Part shown: piece after piece, positions 7,398 through 15,315 of the stretch
How positions within the stretch are numbered: position 1 is the first letter of the stretch
How the letters are laid out: every line of letters starts with the position of its first letter
Origin: Bacteroidales bacterium
Lineage (GTDB): Bacteria; Bacteroidota; Bacteroidia; Bacteroidales; VadinHA17
DNA length: 34,100 nucleotides
Assembly (NCBI GenBank): GCA_009877105.1
Contig: WXFD01000037.1
Coordinates: 1 to 34,100, forward strand
Direction: 5' to 3'
Translations under genes and position numbers: made by a program
Notes under the pieces: model-generated
What the model was told of the DNA's origin: nothing
Databases searched by the model: none
What the model saw: the letters and a program-made list of their open reading frames with translations, nothing else

Positions 7398-7814
7398 CTA
7401 TTCTCCTATGATCTTGACAAGAACGCGCTTCCGGCGCTTTCCGTCAAACTCGCCGTAAAATATCTGTTCCCAAGGTCCGAAATCCAGCTGCCCGTTAGTA
7501 ACGGCCACAACAACTTCCCTTCCCATCAGGGTTCTTTTGATATGAGCATCGGCATTATCCTCAAATCCATTGTGTTTGTACTGGCTGTAGGGTTTTTCCG
7601 GTGCAAGCTTCTCGAGCCAGACCTCAAAATCGCTGTGAAGACCCGGTTCATCGTCGTTGATGAATACGCTGGCTGTTATGTGCATTGCGTTCACCAGGAC
7701 CAGCCCTTCCCTTATACCGCTCTCCTGCAGGCATTTTGAAACATGCCCCGTAATGTTTAAGAAAGCTCTTCTCGTTGATGTTTCAAACCAGAGTTCTTTT
7801 CTGTAAGATTTCAT
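7398..7814 (-). CDS. YjbQ family protein (UPF0047; secondary thiamine-phosphate synthase family)
   Basis: A 138-residue protein of the YjbQ/UPF0047 family, whose E. coli member has weak thiamine-phosphate synthase activity; the true cellular role is unsettled. Family marks: [20 protein letters not shown], the His-rich stretch [12 protein letters not shown], and near the end the [19 protein letters not shown] block that closes the trimeric barrel. The conserved His and Asp residues expected near the putative active site are present. It converges on the helicase gene with a 38-base gap. A perfect 16-base palindrome lies 17 bases upstream of its start codon. Confidence 0.92.
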   Translation of the reverse strand: MKSYRKELWFETSTRRAFLNITGHVSKCLQESGIREGLVLVNAMHITASVFINDDEPGLHSDFEVWLEKLAPEKPYSQYKHNGFEDNADAHIKRTLMGREVVVAVTNGQLDFGPWEQIFYGEFDGKRRKRVLVKIIGE

Positions 7815-7830
7815 CCTTATCTGATTTTAT

Positions 7831-7846
7831 TGTTAATTAATTAACA
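7831..7846. promoter_or_regulatory. Perfect palindrome TGTTAATTAATTAACA upstream of the yjbQ-family gene
   Basis: Sixteen bases, fully self-complementary, located 17-32 bases before the ATG of the YjbQ-family gene. The size and position suit a homodimeric regulator binding in or next to the promoter. It could also be chance in AT-rich DNA; no second copy is evident nearby. Confidence 0.4.
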
Positions 7847-7962
7847 GTAGCCGGCTGATGACCGGTCTGGAAATAGTCCTGTCACTTTTCTGCAAATTAA
7901 CCTGATGATTATGGAAAAGCATTTTTTTCCTGCCGGATAATCAGTCCGGAAATGCATCGGGA

Positions 7963-9696
7963 TCAGGCCAGTCCCATATCATTTATCACATCAGATATGC
8001 GCCTGTCGAGGATCTCACAGGTCTTTTCATATTCGTCGGGAGATGCAAGGCCGGTGTGCACACTGAAATAAAACTTGATCTTCGGTTCGGTCCCGGACGG
8101 CCGTACAGAGATCTTCGTTCCGTCCTCAAGGAAAAACTGCAATACATCTGATTTCACCAGGCCCAGCCGGCTTTTTTCCCCTGTAATGCAATTGGCTGAC
8201 ATCTGCAGTTCGTAATCATCGATCTTTACAACCCTGCTGTTATTGATGACCGTCGGAGGAGTGTCCCTGTAACCGTTCATCATGGCTTTTATCTCATCGG
8301 CTCCTTCCTTTCCCTTCCTGACAATGTTTATAAGTTTTTCCCTGTACAGTCCGTAATCTGAATAGATCTTACGGAGAAGGGAATAAAGCGTCATCCCTTT
8401 ATCCTTCGCCCATGCCGCAACTTCAGCAACAAGTGCACACGAGCCGACTGCATCCTTGTCCCTTACATAATCGCCGGGAAGATAGCCGTAACTTTCTTCG
8501 CCACCGCCAATGTATTTTTCTCTGCCTTCCAGATTCCTTATAAGCTCGGCAAAATATTTGAATCCAGTGAGTACGTTGTAGCATTTGACATCGTGCTTTT
8601 CAGCTATCCTGTCGAGCAGGTCGGTGGTAACGATCGTCTTGATAATGTATTCATTACCCTTGTACAGATTCTTTTCCCTGTACTGTGAAAGTATGTACCA
8701 CGTCAGCAGTGTACCGGTCTGGTTGCCGTTTAAAAGTACGAATTCGCCTTTGTCGTTTCTTACGGCCACCCCCAGCCTGTCGGCATCGGGATCAGTGGCC
8801 AGGACAAGCTCTGCCCCGGTTTCATTGGCCTTTTGTATTGCCATGGCCAGGGCAGCCGGTTCTTCCGGATTGGGTGATTTGACAGTGGGGAAATTTCCGT
8901 CGGCAATATCCTGTTCTGGTACCGTCCGTACATTGGTGAACCCAAAGAGTTTCAGTGCTGGCGGTACCAGTATGCCGCCCGTACCGTGAATAGAGGTATA
9001 TACAATCCCCAAACCGGAATGCCTTGCAATAATTTCAGGATTCAGCCTTACCTTGAGCAGCTCGTTGAGGAAGGAATCATCGGTTTCTTTCCCGATTATT
9101 CTTATCAGGTCCCTGTTCCCGTTGAACCGGATCTCCGACACCGACCTGATCTTCCTTACTTCAGCGATGACGCCTTCATCGTGGGGTGGGACCACCTGCC
9201 CGCCGTCGTTCCAGTATGCCTTGTATCCGTTGTATTCCGGAGGATTGTGGGATGCAGTAATGACAACCCCGCTCTGACATTTGAAGCGTCTTATTGCATA
9301 CGATAGTTCCGGGGTGGGTCTGAGTGATTCGAAGAGATACACTTCAAATCCGTTGGCTGAGAAAATGTCTGCCGCAGTTTCGGCAAAATACCTGCTGTTG
9401 TTTCTGCAGTCGTGCGCTACAGCCACCTTGACCGGTGAGTCACCGCATTCCCTGATAATATAGTTAGACAGCCCCTGGGTGGCCATGCCAAGCGTATAAA
9501 TGTTCATCCTGTTGGTTCCGGCACCCATAATGCCCCTTAATCCCCCGGTTCCAAATTCCAGATCCTGGTAAAATGCATCAATTAGCTTTTTTTCATCATT
9601 ATCGAGCATCCATCTTACTTCCTTGCGGGTTTCTTCGTTGAATTCATTTCCGAGCCATTTTTCGGCCCTTTTCCTTATGTCATCAATTGGCAGCAT
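7963..9696 (-). CDS. Phospho-sugar mutase (phosphoglucomutase/phosphomannomutase family)
   Basis: A 577-residue alpha-D-phosphohexomutase of the long PGM2-like type. It moves phosphate between C1 and C6 of hexose phosphates via a phosphoserine. Residues: FGTGGLRGIMGAGTNRMN near 48-65, the active-site block TASHNPPEYNGYK (147-159) with Ser149, the Mg-binding DPDADR (302-307), the sugar-specificity loop GGEESYGYLPGD (398-409), and the phosphate-binding RPSGTEPK (532-539). All are intact. It is the last gene of the rfbA-rfbC-rfbD operon (11-base gap to rfbD), which suggests a role in making glucose-1-phosphate, the substrate of RfbA. Whether it prefers glucose or mannose phosphate cannot be read from sequence here. 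Confidence 0.95.
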   Translation of the reverse strand: MLPIDDIRKRAEKWLGNEFNEETRKEVRWMLDNDEKKLIDAFYQDLEFGTGGLRGIMGAGTNRMNIYTLGMATQGLSNYIIRECGDSPVKVAVAHDCRNNSRYFAETAADIFSANGFEVYLFESLRPTPELSYAIRRFKCQSGVVITASHNPPEYNGYKAYWNDGGQVVPPHDEGVIAEVRKIRSVSEIRFNGNRDLIRIIGKETDDSFLNELLKVRLNPEIIARHSGLGIVYTSIHGTGGILVPPALKLFGFTNVRTVPEQDIADGNFPTVKSPNPEEPAALAMAIQKANETGAELVLATDPDADRLGVAVRNDKGEFVLLNGNQTGTLLTWYILSQYREKNLYKGNEYIIKTIVTTDLLDRIAEKHDVKCYNVLTGFKYFAELIRNLEGREKYIGGGEESYGYLPGDYVRDKDAVGSCALVAEVAAWAKDKGMTLYSLLRKIYSDYGLYREKLINIVRKGKEGADEIKAMMNGYRDTPPTVINNSRVVKIDDYELQMSANCITGEKSRLGLVKSDVLQFFLEDGTKISVRPSGTEPKIKFYFSVHTGLASPDEYEKTCEILDRRISDVINDMGLA

Positions 9697-9707
9697 AGCG
9701 GTATGGT

Positions 9708-10574
9708 TTATCTTAGTAGGTTAATGCATTTCCTCAGACTGTCTTTCCAGTATGGTATTTCCAGGTCGTAATTCTCCTTTATCTTGCTTTTATCAAGAAC
9801 TGAATATGAAGGCCTCTTCACTTTTGAAGGGAACTCATCCGACCTGATGGGAATTACCCTGCAATCCAGTCCTGATAAAGATACTATTTCAATTGCAAAA
9901 TCGTACCAGCTGCATACCCCTTCATTTGAATAATGATATATGCCCGGATTGAAGGCTTTCTGATTCCTTATCACCCTGGCGGCAATCGTCATTATGGCGG
10001 AAGCAAGGTCTGCAGCATAGGTGGGTGTGCCAACCTGATCAAACACAACTTTCAGGAATTCTTTTTCGGCAGCATGCTTTAGGATGGTCTTGACGAAATT
10101 ATTCCCAAACGACGAGTAAAGCCATGATGTTCTGATGACCATTGAATAAGGATGTGTCAGGGCGTTTTCCTCCCCGGCGCGTTTCGACCTGGCATACACT
10201 GACAGGGGATTGACTCCTGAATTTTCATTGTACGGGGTATTTGCAGCCCCGTCAAATACATAATCGGTTGACACATGGATCAGTCTTCCGTCAGTGTTCC
10301 GCAATGCTCCTGCAAGGTTCCTGACTGCGATTGAATTTACGAGAAAGGCCTTTTCCTCTTCCGTTTCAGCTTTGTCAACGAAATTGTAGGCGGCGCAGTT
10401 AATGATCCAGTCGGGAGCCGATTGTCCGACGAAATCATTCACCGCACTTTCATCAGTTATGTCCAGTTCATCCAGGTCCGTGAAAAGAAATTCATATCCT
10501 GAATAATTTTTTGAAAGAACCCTGATCTCGTTCCCGAGCTGACCTGAGGCTCCCGTCACAAGTATTAAAGCCAT
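9708..10574 (-). CDS. rfbD: dTDP-4-dehydrorhamnose reductase
   Basis: A 288-residue short-chain dehydrogenase-like enzyme that performs the last step of dTDP-L-rhamnose synthesis, reducing dTDP-4-keto-L-rhamnose with NAD(P)H. The N-terminal nucleotide-binding motif is TGASGQLG (7-14); STDYVFDG (102-109) is the characteristic RmlD block; the catalytic Tyr-Lys pair is in YARSK (Tyr127, Lys131). Length is typical. It sits 12 bases downstream of rfbC and 11 bases upstream of the mutase, in a tight minus-strand operon. The product feeds rhamnose into surface polysaccharide. Confidence 0.96.
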   Translation of the reverse strand: MALILVTGASGQLGNEIRVLSKNYSGYEFLFTDLDELDITDESAVNDFVGQSAPDWIINCAAYNFVDKAETEEEKAFLVNSIAVRNLAGALRNTDGRLIHVSTDYVFDGAANTPYNENSGVNPLSVYARSKRAGEENALTHPYSMVIRTSWLYSSFGNNFVKTILKHAAEKEFLKVVFDQVGTPTYAADLASAIMTIAARVIRNQKAFNPGIYHYSNEGVCSWYDFAIEIVSLSGLDCRVIPIRSDEFPSKVKRPSYSVLDKSKIKENYDLEIPYWKDSLRKCINLLR

Positions 10575-10586
10575 CCGTTATTTCTT

Positions 10587-11135
10587 TTAAAAGTTATTGT
10601 CGGCATCCCTGAACAGAGGATGTTTCATATCCTTTTCACTTATTACCGGTACCAGGTCATCAAGCTTCCAGTCAATGCCAAGATCAGGATCATTCAGGGC
10701 TATTCCTCTTTCATGCAGAGGGTTATAAATATTGTCGCATTTGTACTGAATTATGGCTATATCGCTGAGTACGGAAAAACCGTGGGCAAATCCCCTGGGA
10801 ATAAAAAACTGTGTCTTGCTTTCCGAATCAAGTTCGATCCCGTACCATTTCCCGAATGTAAGGGAGTTTTTCCTGAGATCGACAGCTACATCATAAATCT
10901 TTCCTGCAACCACCCTGATAAGCTTCGCCTGATCATGCGGCTTAAGCTGATAATGCAGTCCCCTTATCACTCCCCTCACTGATTTTGATTCATTGTCCTG
11001 GACCGGTTCAAAAGAAATACCTGCTTCAATGAAGTTATCACTTCTGTAACTTTCGAAAAAGTATCCCCTGCTGTCAGTAAAAATCCTGGGATGTATAATA
11101 AAAAGTCCTTCGAATCCTGTTTCGATGATTTTCAT
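10587..11135 (-). CDS. rfbC: dTDP-4-dehydrorhamnose 3,5-epimerase
   Basis: A 182-residue cupin-fold epimerase that inverts C3 and C5 of dTDP-4-keto-6-deoxy-glucose. Key residues: FxDxRG-like IFTDSRGYFFESY (18-30), GVIRGLHYQ (55-63) with catalytic His61, and PRGFAHGF (113-120), with Tyr131 in QYKCDNIY, the usual position of the catalytic Tyr. Full length and intact. It is 18 bases downstream of rfbA and 12 bases upstream of rfbD. Confidence 0.96.
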   Translation of the reverse strand: MKIIETGFEGLFIIHPRIFTDSRGYFFESYRSDNFIEAGISFEPVQDNESKSVRGVIRGLHYQLKPHDQAKLIRVVAGKIYDVAVDLRKNSLTFGKWYGIELDSESKTQFFIPRGFAHGFSVLSDIAIIQYKCDNIYNPLHERGIALNDPDLGIDWKLDDLVPVISEKDMKHPLFRDADNNF

Positions 11136-11153
11136 CTTATTCCTGTTAACTGG

Positions 11154-12038
11154 CTATTCAAAAACGTTTATTTCTTCTGCCGCAATCCTGATAAGATACT
11201 GGCCGTACTGGCTTTTCCTTACCGGTTCAGCCAGTGCAAGGAGCTGCTCTTTTGTGATAAAGCCCCTCTTGTAGGCTATTTCCTCGACACATGAAGCTTT
11301 GAGTCCCTGCCGCTGCTCAAGCGTGGCAATGAAGTTTGAAGCCTGGAGCAGGCTGTCATAGGTTCCTGTATCAAGCCAGGCCATGCCCCTTCCCATGAGT
11401 CTTACTTCAAGTGTGCCTTCTTCAAGGTACAGGCGGTTCAGATCGGTTATTTCAAGTTCACCCCTGGCCGACGGCTTCAGCGATTTCGCTTTCCCCACAA
11501 CGGTGTTGTCGTAAAAATAAAGACCCGTAACGGCATAGTTCGACCTCGGCCGGGCGGGTTTCTCCTCTATGGTTATTGCCTTCCTGTTACTGTCAAATTC
11601 AACAACACCGTAACGTTCCGGATCATTTACATAGTACCCGAAAACGCATGCCCCTTTTGTCAGTTCAGATGTCTTTAAAAGGGTGCTGCCAAATCCGTGA
11701 CCATAAAAAATATTGTCACCCAGTATCATGCACACCGTATCCGATCCGATAAAATCCTCACCAAGTATGAATGCCTGTGCAAGTCCGTCAGGTGAAGGTT
11801 GTTCCTTGTAGCTGAATTTTATTCCAAGCGATGAACCGTCGCCGAGGAGATCCCTGAATCCCGGAAGATCCCTTGGGGTGGATATTACCAGTATATCCCT
11901 GATACCAGCAAGCATCAGAACAGACAAAGGATAATAGATCATCGGCTTGTCATATACCGGAAGCATCTGCTTCGATATGGCAAAAGTGATGGGGTAAAGC
12001 CTTGTCCCTGAACCGCCGGCAAGAATAATTCCTTTCAT
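11154..12038 (-). CDS. rfbA: Glucose-1-phosphate thymidylyltransferase
   Basis: A 294-residue nucleotidyltransferase that makes dTDP-glucose from dTTP and glucose-1-phosphate, the first step of dTDP-rhamnose synthesis. It has the N-terminal nucleotide-binding signature [13 protein letters not shown] (6-18) and the nearby [16 protein letters not shown] block, then GDNIFYG (metal and nucleotide binding), [20 protein letters not shown], and WLDTGT for sugar recognition. Length is normal. It is the first recognised gene of the minus-strand rfbA-C-D-mutase operon. rfbB (the 4,6-dehydratase) is not in the window. A predicted promoter lies at 12501-12493, leaving a leader of about 450 bases. Confidence 0.97.
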   Translation of the reverse strand: MKGIILAGGSGTRLYPITFAISKQMLPVYDKPMIYYPLSVLMLAGIRDILVISTPRDLPGFRDLLGDGSSLGIKFSYKEQPSPDGLAQAFILGEDFIGSDTVCMILGDNIFYGHGFGSTLLKTSELTKGACVFGYYVNDPERYGVVEFDSNRKAITIEEKPARPRSNYAVTGLYFYDNTVVGKAKSLKPSARGELEITDLNRLYLEEGTLEVRLMGRGMAWLDTGTYDSLLQASNFIATLEQRQGLKASCVEEIAYKRGFITKEQLLALAEPVRKSQYGQYLIRIAAEEINVFE

Positions 12039-12060
12039 AGATGTCAGTTTTACAATATGG

Positions 12061-12462
12061 TTAAGTATACGAGCTTATTATTGTCCGGTCATGTACCGGT
12101 TTGATCCCTGCCTGAAAATCTCCGGCCGGCCGTTGTTTGTTACTTCCTTCAAAAACTACCCTTCCTGATACCAGTTCCTGTAATCCTGATTGTTCCGGAT
12201 GACAAAACCCTGTCTCGCCGGAGCCGGGGGGAAAGTCAATAATCCCGGCTGCCTGAAGGCTGCCTTCCGCACGGTCGGATAAAGACTTTCCTGTTTTATC
12301 CTTATCTTGTTTAAACGGTGTGAAGCATGTTCCTATTGCTTGGTTTACCGGATCTGTATTGAATTTAAGGGGATCATTGTTTAATGATATGGCCTTCATA
12401 AAGCTGTTTACAGCCCTGTCGCTTTTAGGGAAATATACAGTTTCAGGAGCCGTTATTTTCAT
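12061..12462 (-). CDS. Doubtful hypothetical protein or leader ORF upstream of rfbA
   Basis: A 133-codon frame beginning [20 protein letters not shown] and ending 22 bases before rfbA. Its start lies about 24 bases after the transcription start expected from a TATATTTGC element, which favours real translation. Against this, the composition is unusual (rich in G, P, S, Q, few hydrophobic clusters), I recognise no family, and another frame of 67 codons is open on the opposite strand. It has no signal peptide and no membrane segment. It could be a genuine small protein, a remnant of a replaced gene, or an accidental frame in an untranslated leader. Confidence 0.3.
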   Translation of the reverse strand: MKITAPETVYFPKSDRAVNSFMKAISLNNDPLKFNTDPVNQAIGTCFTPFKQDKDKTGKSLSDRAEGSLQAAGIIDFPPGSGETGFCHPEQSGLQELVSGRVVFEGSNKQRPAGDFQAGIKPVHDRTIISSYT

Positions 12463-12492
12463 AATGACTTCGAAATCAAAAAGGATTATCCG

Positions 12493-12501
12493 GGCAAATA
12501 T
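12493..12501 (-). promoter_or_regulatory. Predicted -7 promoter element before the rfb operon
   Basis: On the minus strand TATATTTGC matches the Bacteroidetes -7 consensus TAnnTTTGC exactly. The -33 element is weak (a TTTC-type sequence about 19 bases further upstream). Transcription would start near 12486, just before the doubtful ORF, and read on into rfbA. Confidence 0.5.
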
Positions 12502-12726
12502 AATACAACGAACTAAAAAATGAAACTAACCCGGACAGATGCCTGCTGATGAATCAAACAGTTGCAGAAGTTTTTATTTTCTGTATGTTAACGCTTGTAT
12601 TACTGTTAATTTAATAACACACCTTTTCCGGAGCGGAATTTTTGGTTTGAGCCTATCTGAGACCGGGCTGTGCCCATTGCGGCTTGACTCAGCCGATTTT
12701 TTAACTCAGTGAAAACCTTAAATATA

Positions 12727-12758
12727 TTGTGTCAATTCATAAAAAATCATATCTTTGC
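12727..12758 (+). promoter_or_regulatory. Predicted promoter of rpsA
   Basis: TTGTG at 12727-12731 and TATCTTTGC at 12750-12758 fit the -33 and -7 elements of Bacteroidetes promoters with about 18 bases between them. The transcript would begin near 12765, about 55 bases before the rpsA start codon. The -7 element is an exact consensus match, fitting a highly expressed ribosomal gene. Confidence 0.65.
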
Positions 12759-12780
12759 ATCCTGTTTTTTATACAAAATA

Positions 12781-12828
12781 ATGTCTAACTTATTAATTAT
12801 TAGATCTTTTAATTACAACTATGACTGA
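12781..12828 (+). CDS. Possible 15-codon upstream ORF overlapping the rpsA start
   Basis: ATG at 12781 opens a 15-codon frame (MSNLLIIRSFNYNYD) whose TGA stop (12826-12828) overlaps the rpsA start region (ATG 12821-12823) in another frame. Position and overlap would allow translational coupling or a leader-peptide effect on S1 synthesis. It is very short and may be chance. Confidence 0.25.
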   Translation: MSNLLIIRSFNYNYD

Positions 12829-14917
12829 CACAAAGAAGAAATCAGGCAATAAGGATAACATTGAAAGGAATGACGATGAATTCAGAGCCGAAAAAAAGCC
12901 AAAAATAAAGGAAGCCAACCTGATGCAGGAGATTGAGGAGGAATTGCTGGACACGGAACTGCCCGTCCGGGATTCGGCAGATGCTGAAGTTTTCGCGGAA
13001 CCTTTAAAAGCAGCAGGGGAACAGGAAACTGACGACCTGCATGTTGAAGATTCAGACGACGAGGTGTTTTCCGTGCCTGGCATTGAATCTGTTCAGGGCG
13101 CAGTACCCGACATCAGGGGAACAAGCGAAGCGGCCAGGATGTCACCTGAGGATTTCGACTGGGATAGTTTCGAAAAGGATGAATTGAAAAATTCACCCAG
13201 ACACAAGGAGTACGAGGCAATGTACGACAAAACCCTGTCAACCATTGCTGTTGATGAAGTTGTACAGGGTACCGTTATCCAGATGACGCCGCGCGAGGTT
13301 GTGATAAATATCGGGTACAAATCGGAAGGAGTTGTAAGCCTCAATGAATTCAGGTATAATCCCAACCTGAAGGTTGGCGATGTTGTGGAAGTTTATGTTG
13401 AAAGCCAGGAAGACAAAAAGGGCCAGCTGCTTCTTTCTCACAAGAAAGCAAGAGCCATAAATTCCTGGGACAGGGTAAATGCATCTCTTGAAAACGATGA
13501 AATAATAAACGGTTATATCAAGTGCAGGACGAAAGGCGGAATGATTGTGGATGTTTTCGGGATAGAAGCTTTTCTTCCGGGATCACAGATCGATGTAAAA
13601 CCGATTCGCGATTATGATGTTTACGTGGGAAAAACCATGGAGTTCAAGGTTGTGAAGATTAACCAGGAATTCAAGAATGTGGTAGTTTCACATAAAGCGC
13701 TGATTGAAGCTGAACTTGAGCAGCAGAAAAAGGAGATAATAGCAAAACTCGAGAAAGGACAGGTACTCGAGGGCACAGTCAAGAATATAACTTCATACGG
13801 TGTGTTCATCGATCTGGGCGGAGTCGACGGCCTGATTCACATAACCGACCTTTCATGGGGAAGGGTTAACCATCCTGAAGAAATTGTTCAGCTTGATCAG
13901 AAACTGAATGTTGTCATCCTCGATTTTGACGATGACAAGAAGCGTATAGCCCTGGGACTCAAGCAGCTTACTCCCCATCCCTGGGATTCGGTTGATCCCG
14001 ACCTTAAGGTTGGCGACAAGGTCAGGGGCAAGGTTGTGGTAATGGCCGATTACGGGGCTTTCGTCGAGATTGCTCCCGGAGTCGAAGGCCTTATTCATGT
14101 TTCTGAAATGTCGTGGTCGCAGCACCTTAGAAGTGCGCAGGAATTCCTTAAGGTGGGAGATGAGGTGGAGGCAGTAATACTGACCCTCGACAGGGCAGAA
14201 AGAAAAATGTCACTGGGCATCAAGCAGCTTAAGCCGGATCCGTGGCAGAATATCGATGAGAAGTATACAATAGGCTCAAAGCATATGGCCAAAGTGAGGA
14301 ATTTTACCAATTTCGGAGTTTTTGTTGAGATTGAGGAAGGCGTTGACGGACTTATTCATATATCGGACCTGTCGTGGACAAAGAAAATCAAACATCCCGC
14401 AGAATTTACATCAATCGATTCCGAAATTGAAGTTGTTGTTCTTGAGATTGACAAGGCAAACCGCCGCCTGAGCCTTGGTCATAAACAGCTCGAGGAAAAT
14501 CCATGGGATGTTTTTGAAGACTTGTTCACAGTCGATTCCATTCATGAAGGCACCGTTATCGAAGTATTCGACAAAGGCGCGGTGGTTGCCCTTCCATATG
14601 GCGTCGAAGGATTCGTTACACCGAAAAACATGGTGAAGGAAGACGGAACCCTTATCAAAGTTGATGAAAAACTTCAGTTCAAGGTGATCGAGTTCAATAA
14701 ATCCTCGAAGAAAATCATCATTTCCCACAGCAGGGTGTTCGAAGATGAAAAGAAATCAGCCGACAGCACGGCCAGGAAAGGCGAAGCAGAAACTGCCAGG
14801 AAAGGATCGAGAAAAGCAAAAACAAATGTCGAAAAAACAACCCTTGGCGACATAACCCAGCTTGCTGCCCTGAAAGAGGAAATGGAAGAAAAAGAAGGCA
14901 AAGCTTCCAAAAAATAG
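12821..14917 (+). CDS. rpsA: 30S ribosomal protein S1
   Basis: A 698-residue S1 protein, which binds mRNA and brings it to the 30S subunit. Six S1 (OB-fold) repeats are visible at about 138-210, 227-292, 311-380, 398-468, 483-554 and 570-640; repeats 3 to 5 carry the classic pattern VKNITSYGVFIDLGGVDGLI / GLIHISDLSW. The first ~110 residues are an acidic, Lys- and Glu-rich, probably disordered extension (DTELPVRDSADAEVF…) before the conserved FDWDSFE…YEAMYDKTLS block, making the protein longer than usual. The C-terminus is a Lys/Ala-rich tail. ATG 12821 has no clear Shine-Dalgarno, as usual in this phylum. STAS and rnz genes follow in the same direction. Confidence 0.95.
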   Translation: MTDTKKKSGNKDNIERNDDEFRAEKKPKIKEANLMQEIEEELLDTELPVRDSADAEVFAEPLKAAGEQETDDLHVEDSDDEVFSVPGIESVQGAVPDIRGTSEAARMSPEDFDWDSFEKDELKNSPRHKEYEAMYDKTLSTIAVDEVVQGTVIQMTPREVVINIGYKSEGVVSLNEFRYNPNLKVGDVVEVYVESQEDKKGQLLLSHKKARAINSWDRVNASLENDEIINGYIKCRTKGGMIVDVFGIEAFLPGSQIDVKPIRDYDVYVGKTMEFKVVKINQEFKNVVVSHKALIEAELEQQKKEIIAKLEKGQVLEGTVKNITSYGVFIDLGGVDGLIHITDLSWGRVNHPEEIVQLDQKLNVVILDFDDDKKRIALGLKQLTPHPWDSVDPDLKVGDKVRGKVVVMADYGAFVEIAPGVEGLIHVSEMSWSQHLRSAQEFLKVGDEVEAVILTLDRAERKMSLGIKQLKPDPWQNIDEKYTIGSKHMAKVRNFTNFGVFVEIEEGVDGLIHISDLSWTKKIKHPAEFTSIDSEIEVVVLEIDKANRRLSLGHKQLEENPWDVFEDLFTVDSIHEGTVIEVFDKGAVVALPYGVEGFVTPKNMVKEDGTLIKVDEKLQFKVIEFNKSSKKIIISHSRVFEDEKKSADSTARKGEAETARKGSRKAKTNVEKTTLGDITQLAALKEEMEEKEGKASKK

Positions 14918-14953
14918 AAATAATAGTTACATTTAGGCTATAATAATAAAACT

Positions 14954-15292
14954 ATGGATTTTAATATTGAGAGTCGGAATAACAGCACATTAATTCAGAT
15001 CCAGACTGAAAAGCTGGATACCCATATTGCCCCTGCGCTAAAATCCGAGCTTGTACTAATTTCTGGTAAAGGAGAGAAAAACATTATACTCGACCTGGAA
15101 AAATGTCAGTATTGTGACTCTTCCGGTCTTAGCGCCATTCTGGTTGCCAACAGGCTGTGCAAAAATGCCGGCGGGACCTTTGTTCTCTGCGGACTAAGCG
15201 AAGCTGTCGACAGACTGATTACCATTTCCCAGCTTGATACTGTCCTTAATATTACAGGATCGGTAGCCGATGCCGAGAAATTGATTTCCTAG
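14954..15292 (+). CDS. STAS domain protein (anti-sigma factor antagonist-like)
   Basis: A 112-residue single-domain STAS protein, SpoIIAA-like. It begins with a beta strand (STLIQIQTEKLDTHIAPALK) and has the phosphorylation-site block CDSSGLSAI with Ser57 of DSSG (residues 55-58) where anti-sigma antagonists are phosphorylated by a GHKL kinase. The C-terminal helix (LSEAVDRLITISQLDTVL) is typical. It lies 36 bases after rpsA and 23 bases before rnz, so it is probably co-transcribed with them. No cognate kinase is adjacent; the SiaB-like kinase gene starting at 19923 is a possible partner by inference only. Confidence 0.88.
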   Translation: MDFNIESRNNSTLIQIQTEKLDTHIAPALKSELVLISGKGEKNIILDLEKCQYCDSSGLSAILVANRLCKNAGGTFVLCGLSEAVDRLITISQLDTVLNITGSVADAEKLIS

Positions 15293-15315
15293 CGGGCCTG
15301 TATTGCAGATTGCCC

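Noticed and set aside
12320..12523. Plus-strand frame of 67 codons opposite the doubtful ORF before rfbA
   Set aside because: It covers the predicted minus-strand promoter, has no promoter of its own and no family resemblance.
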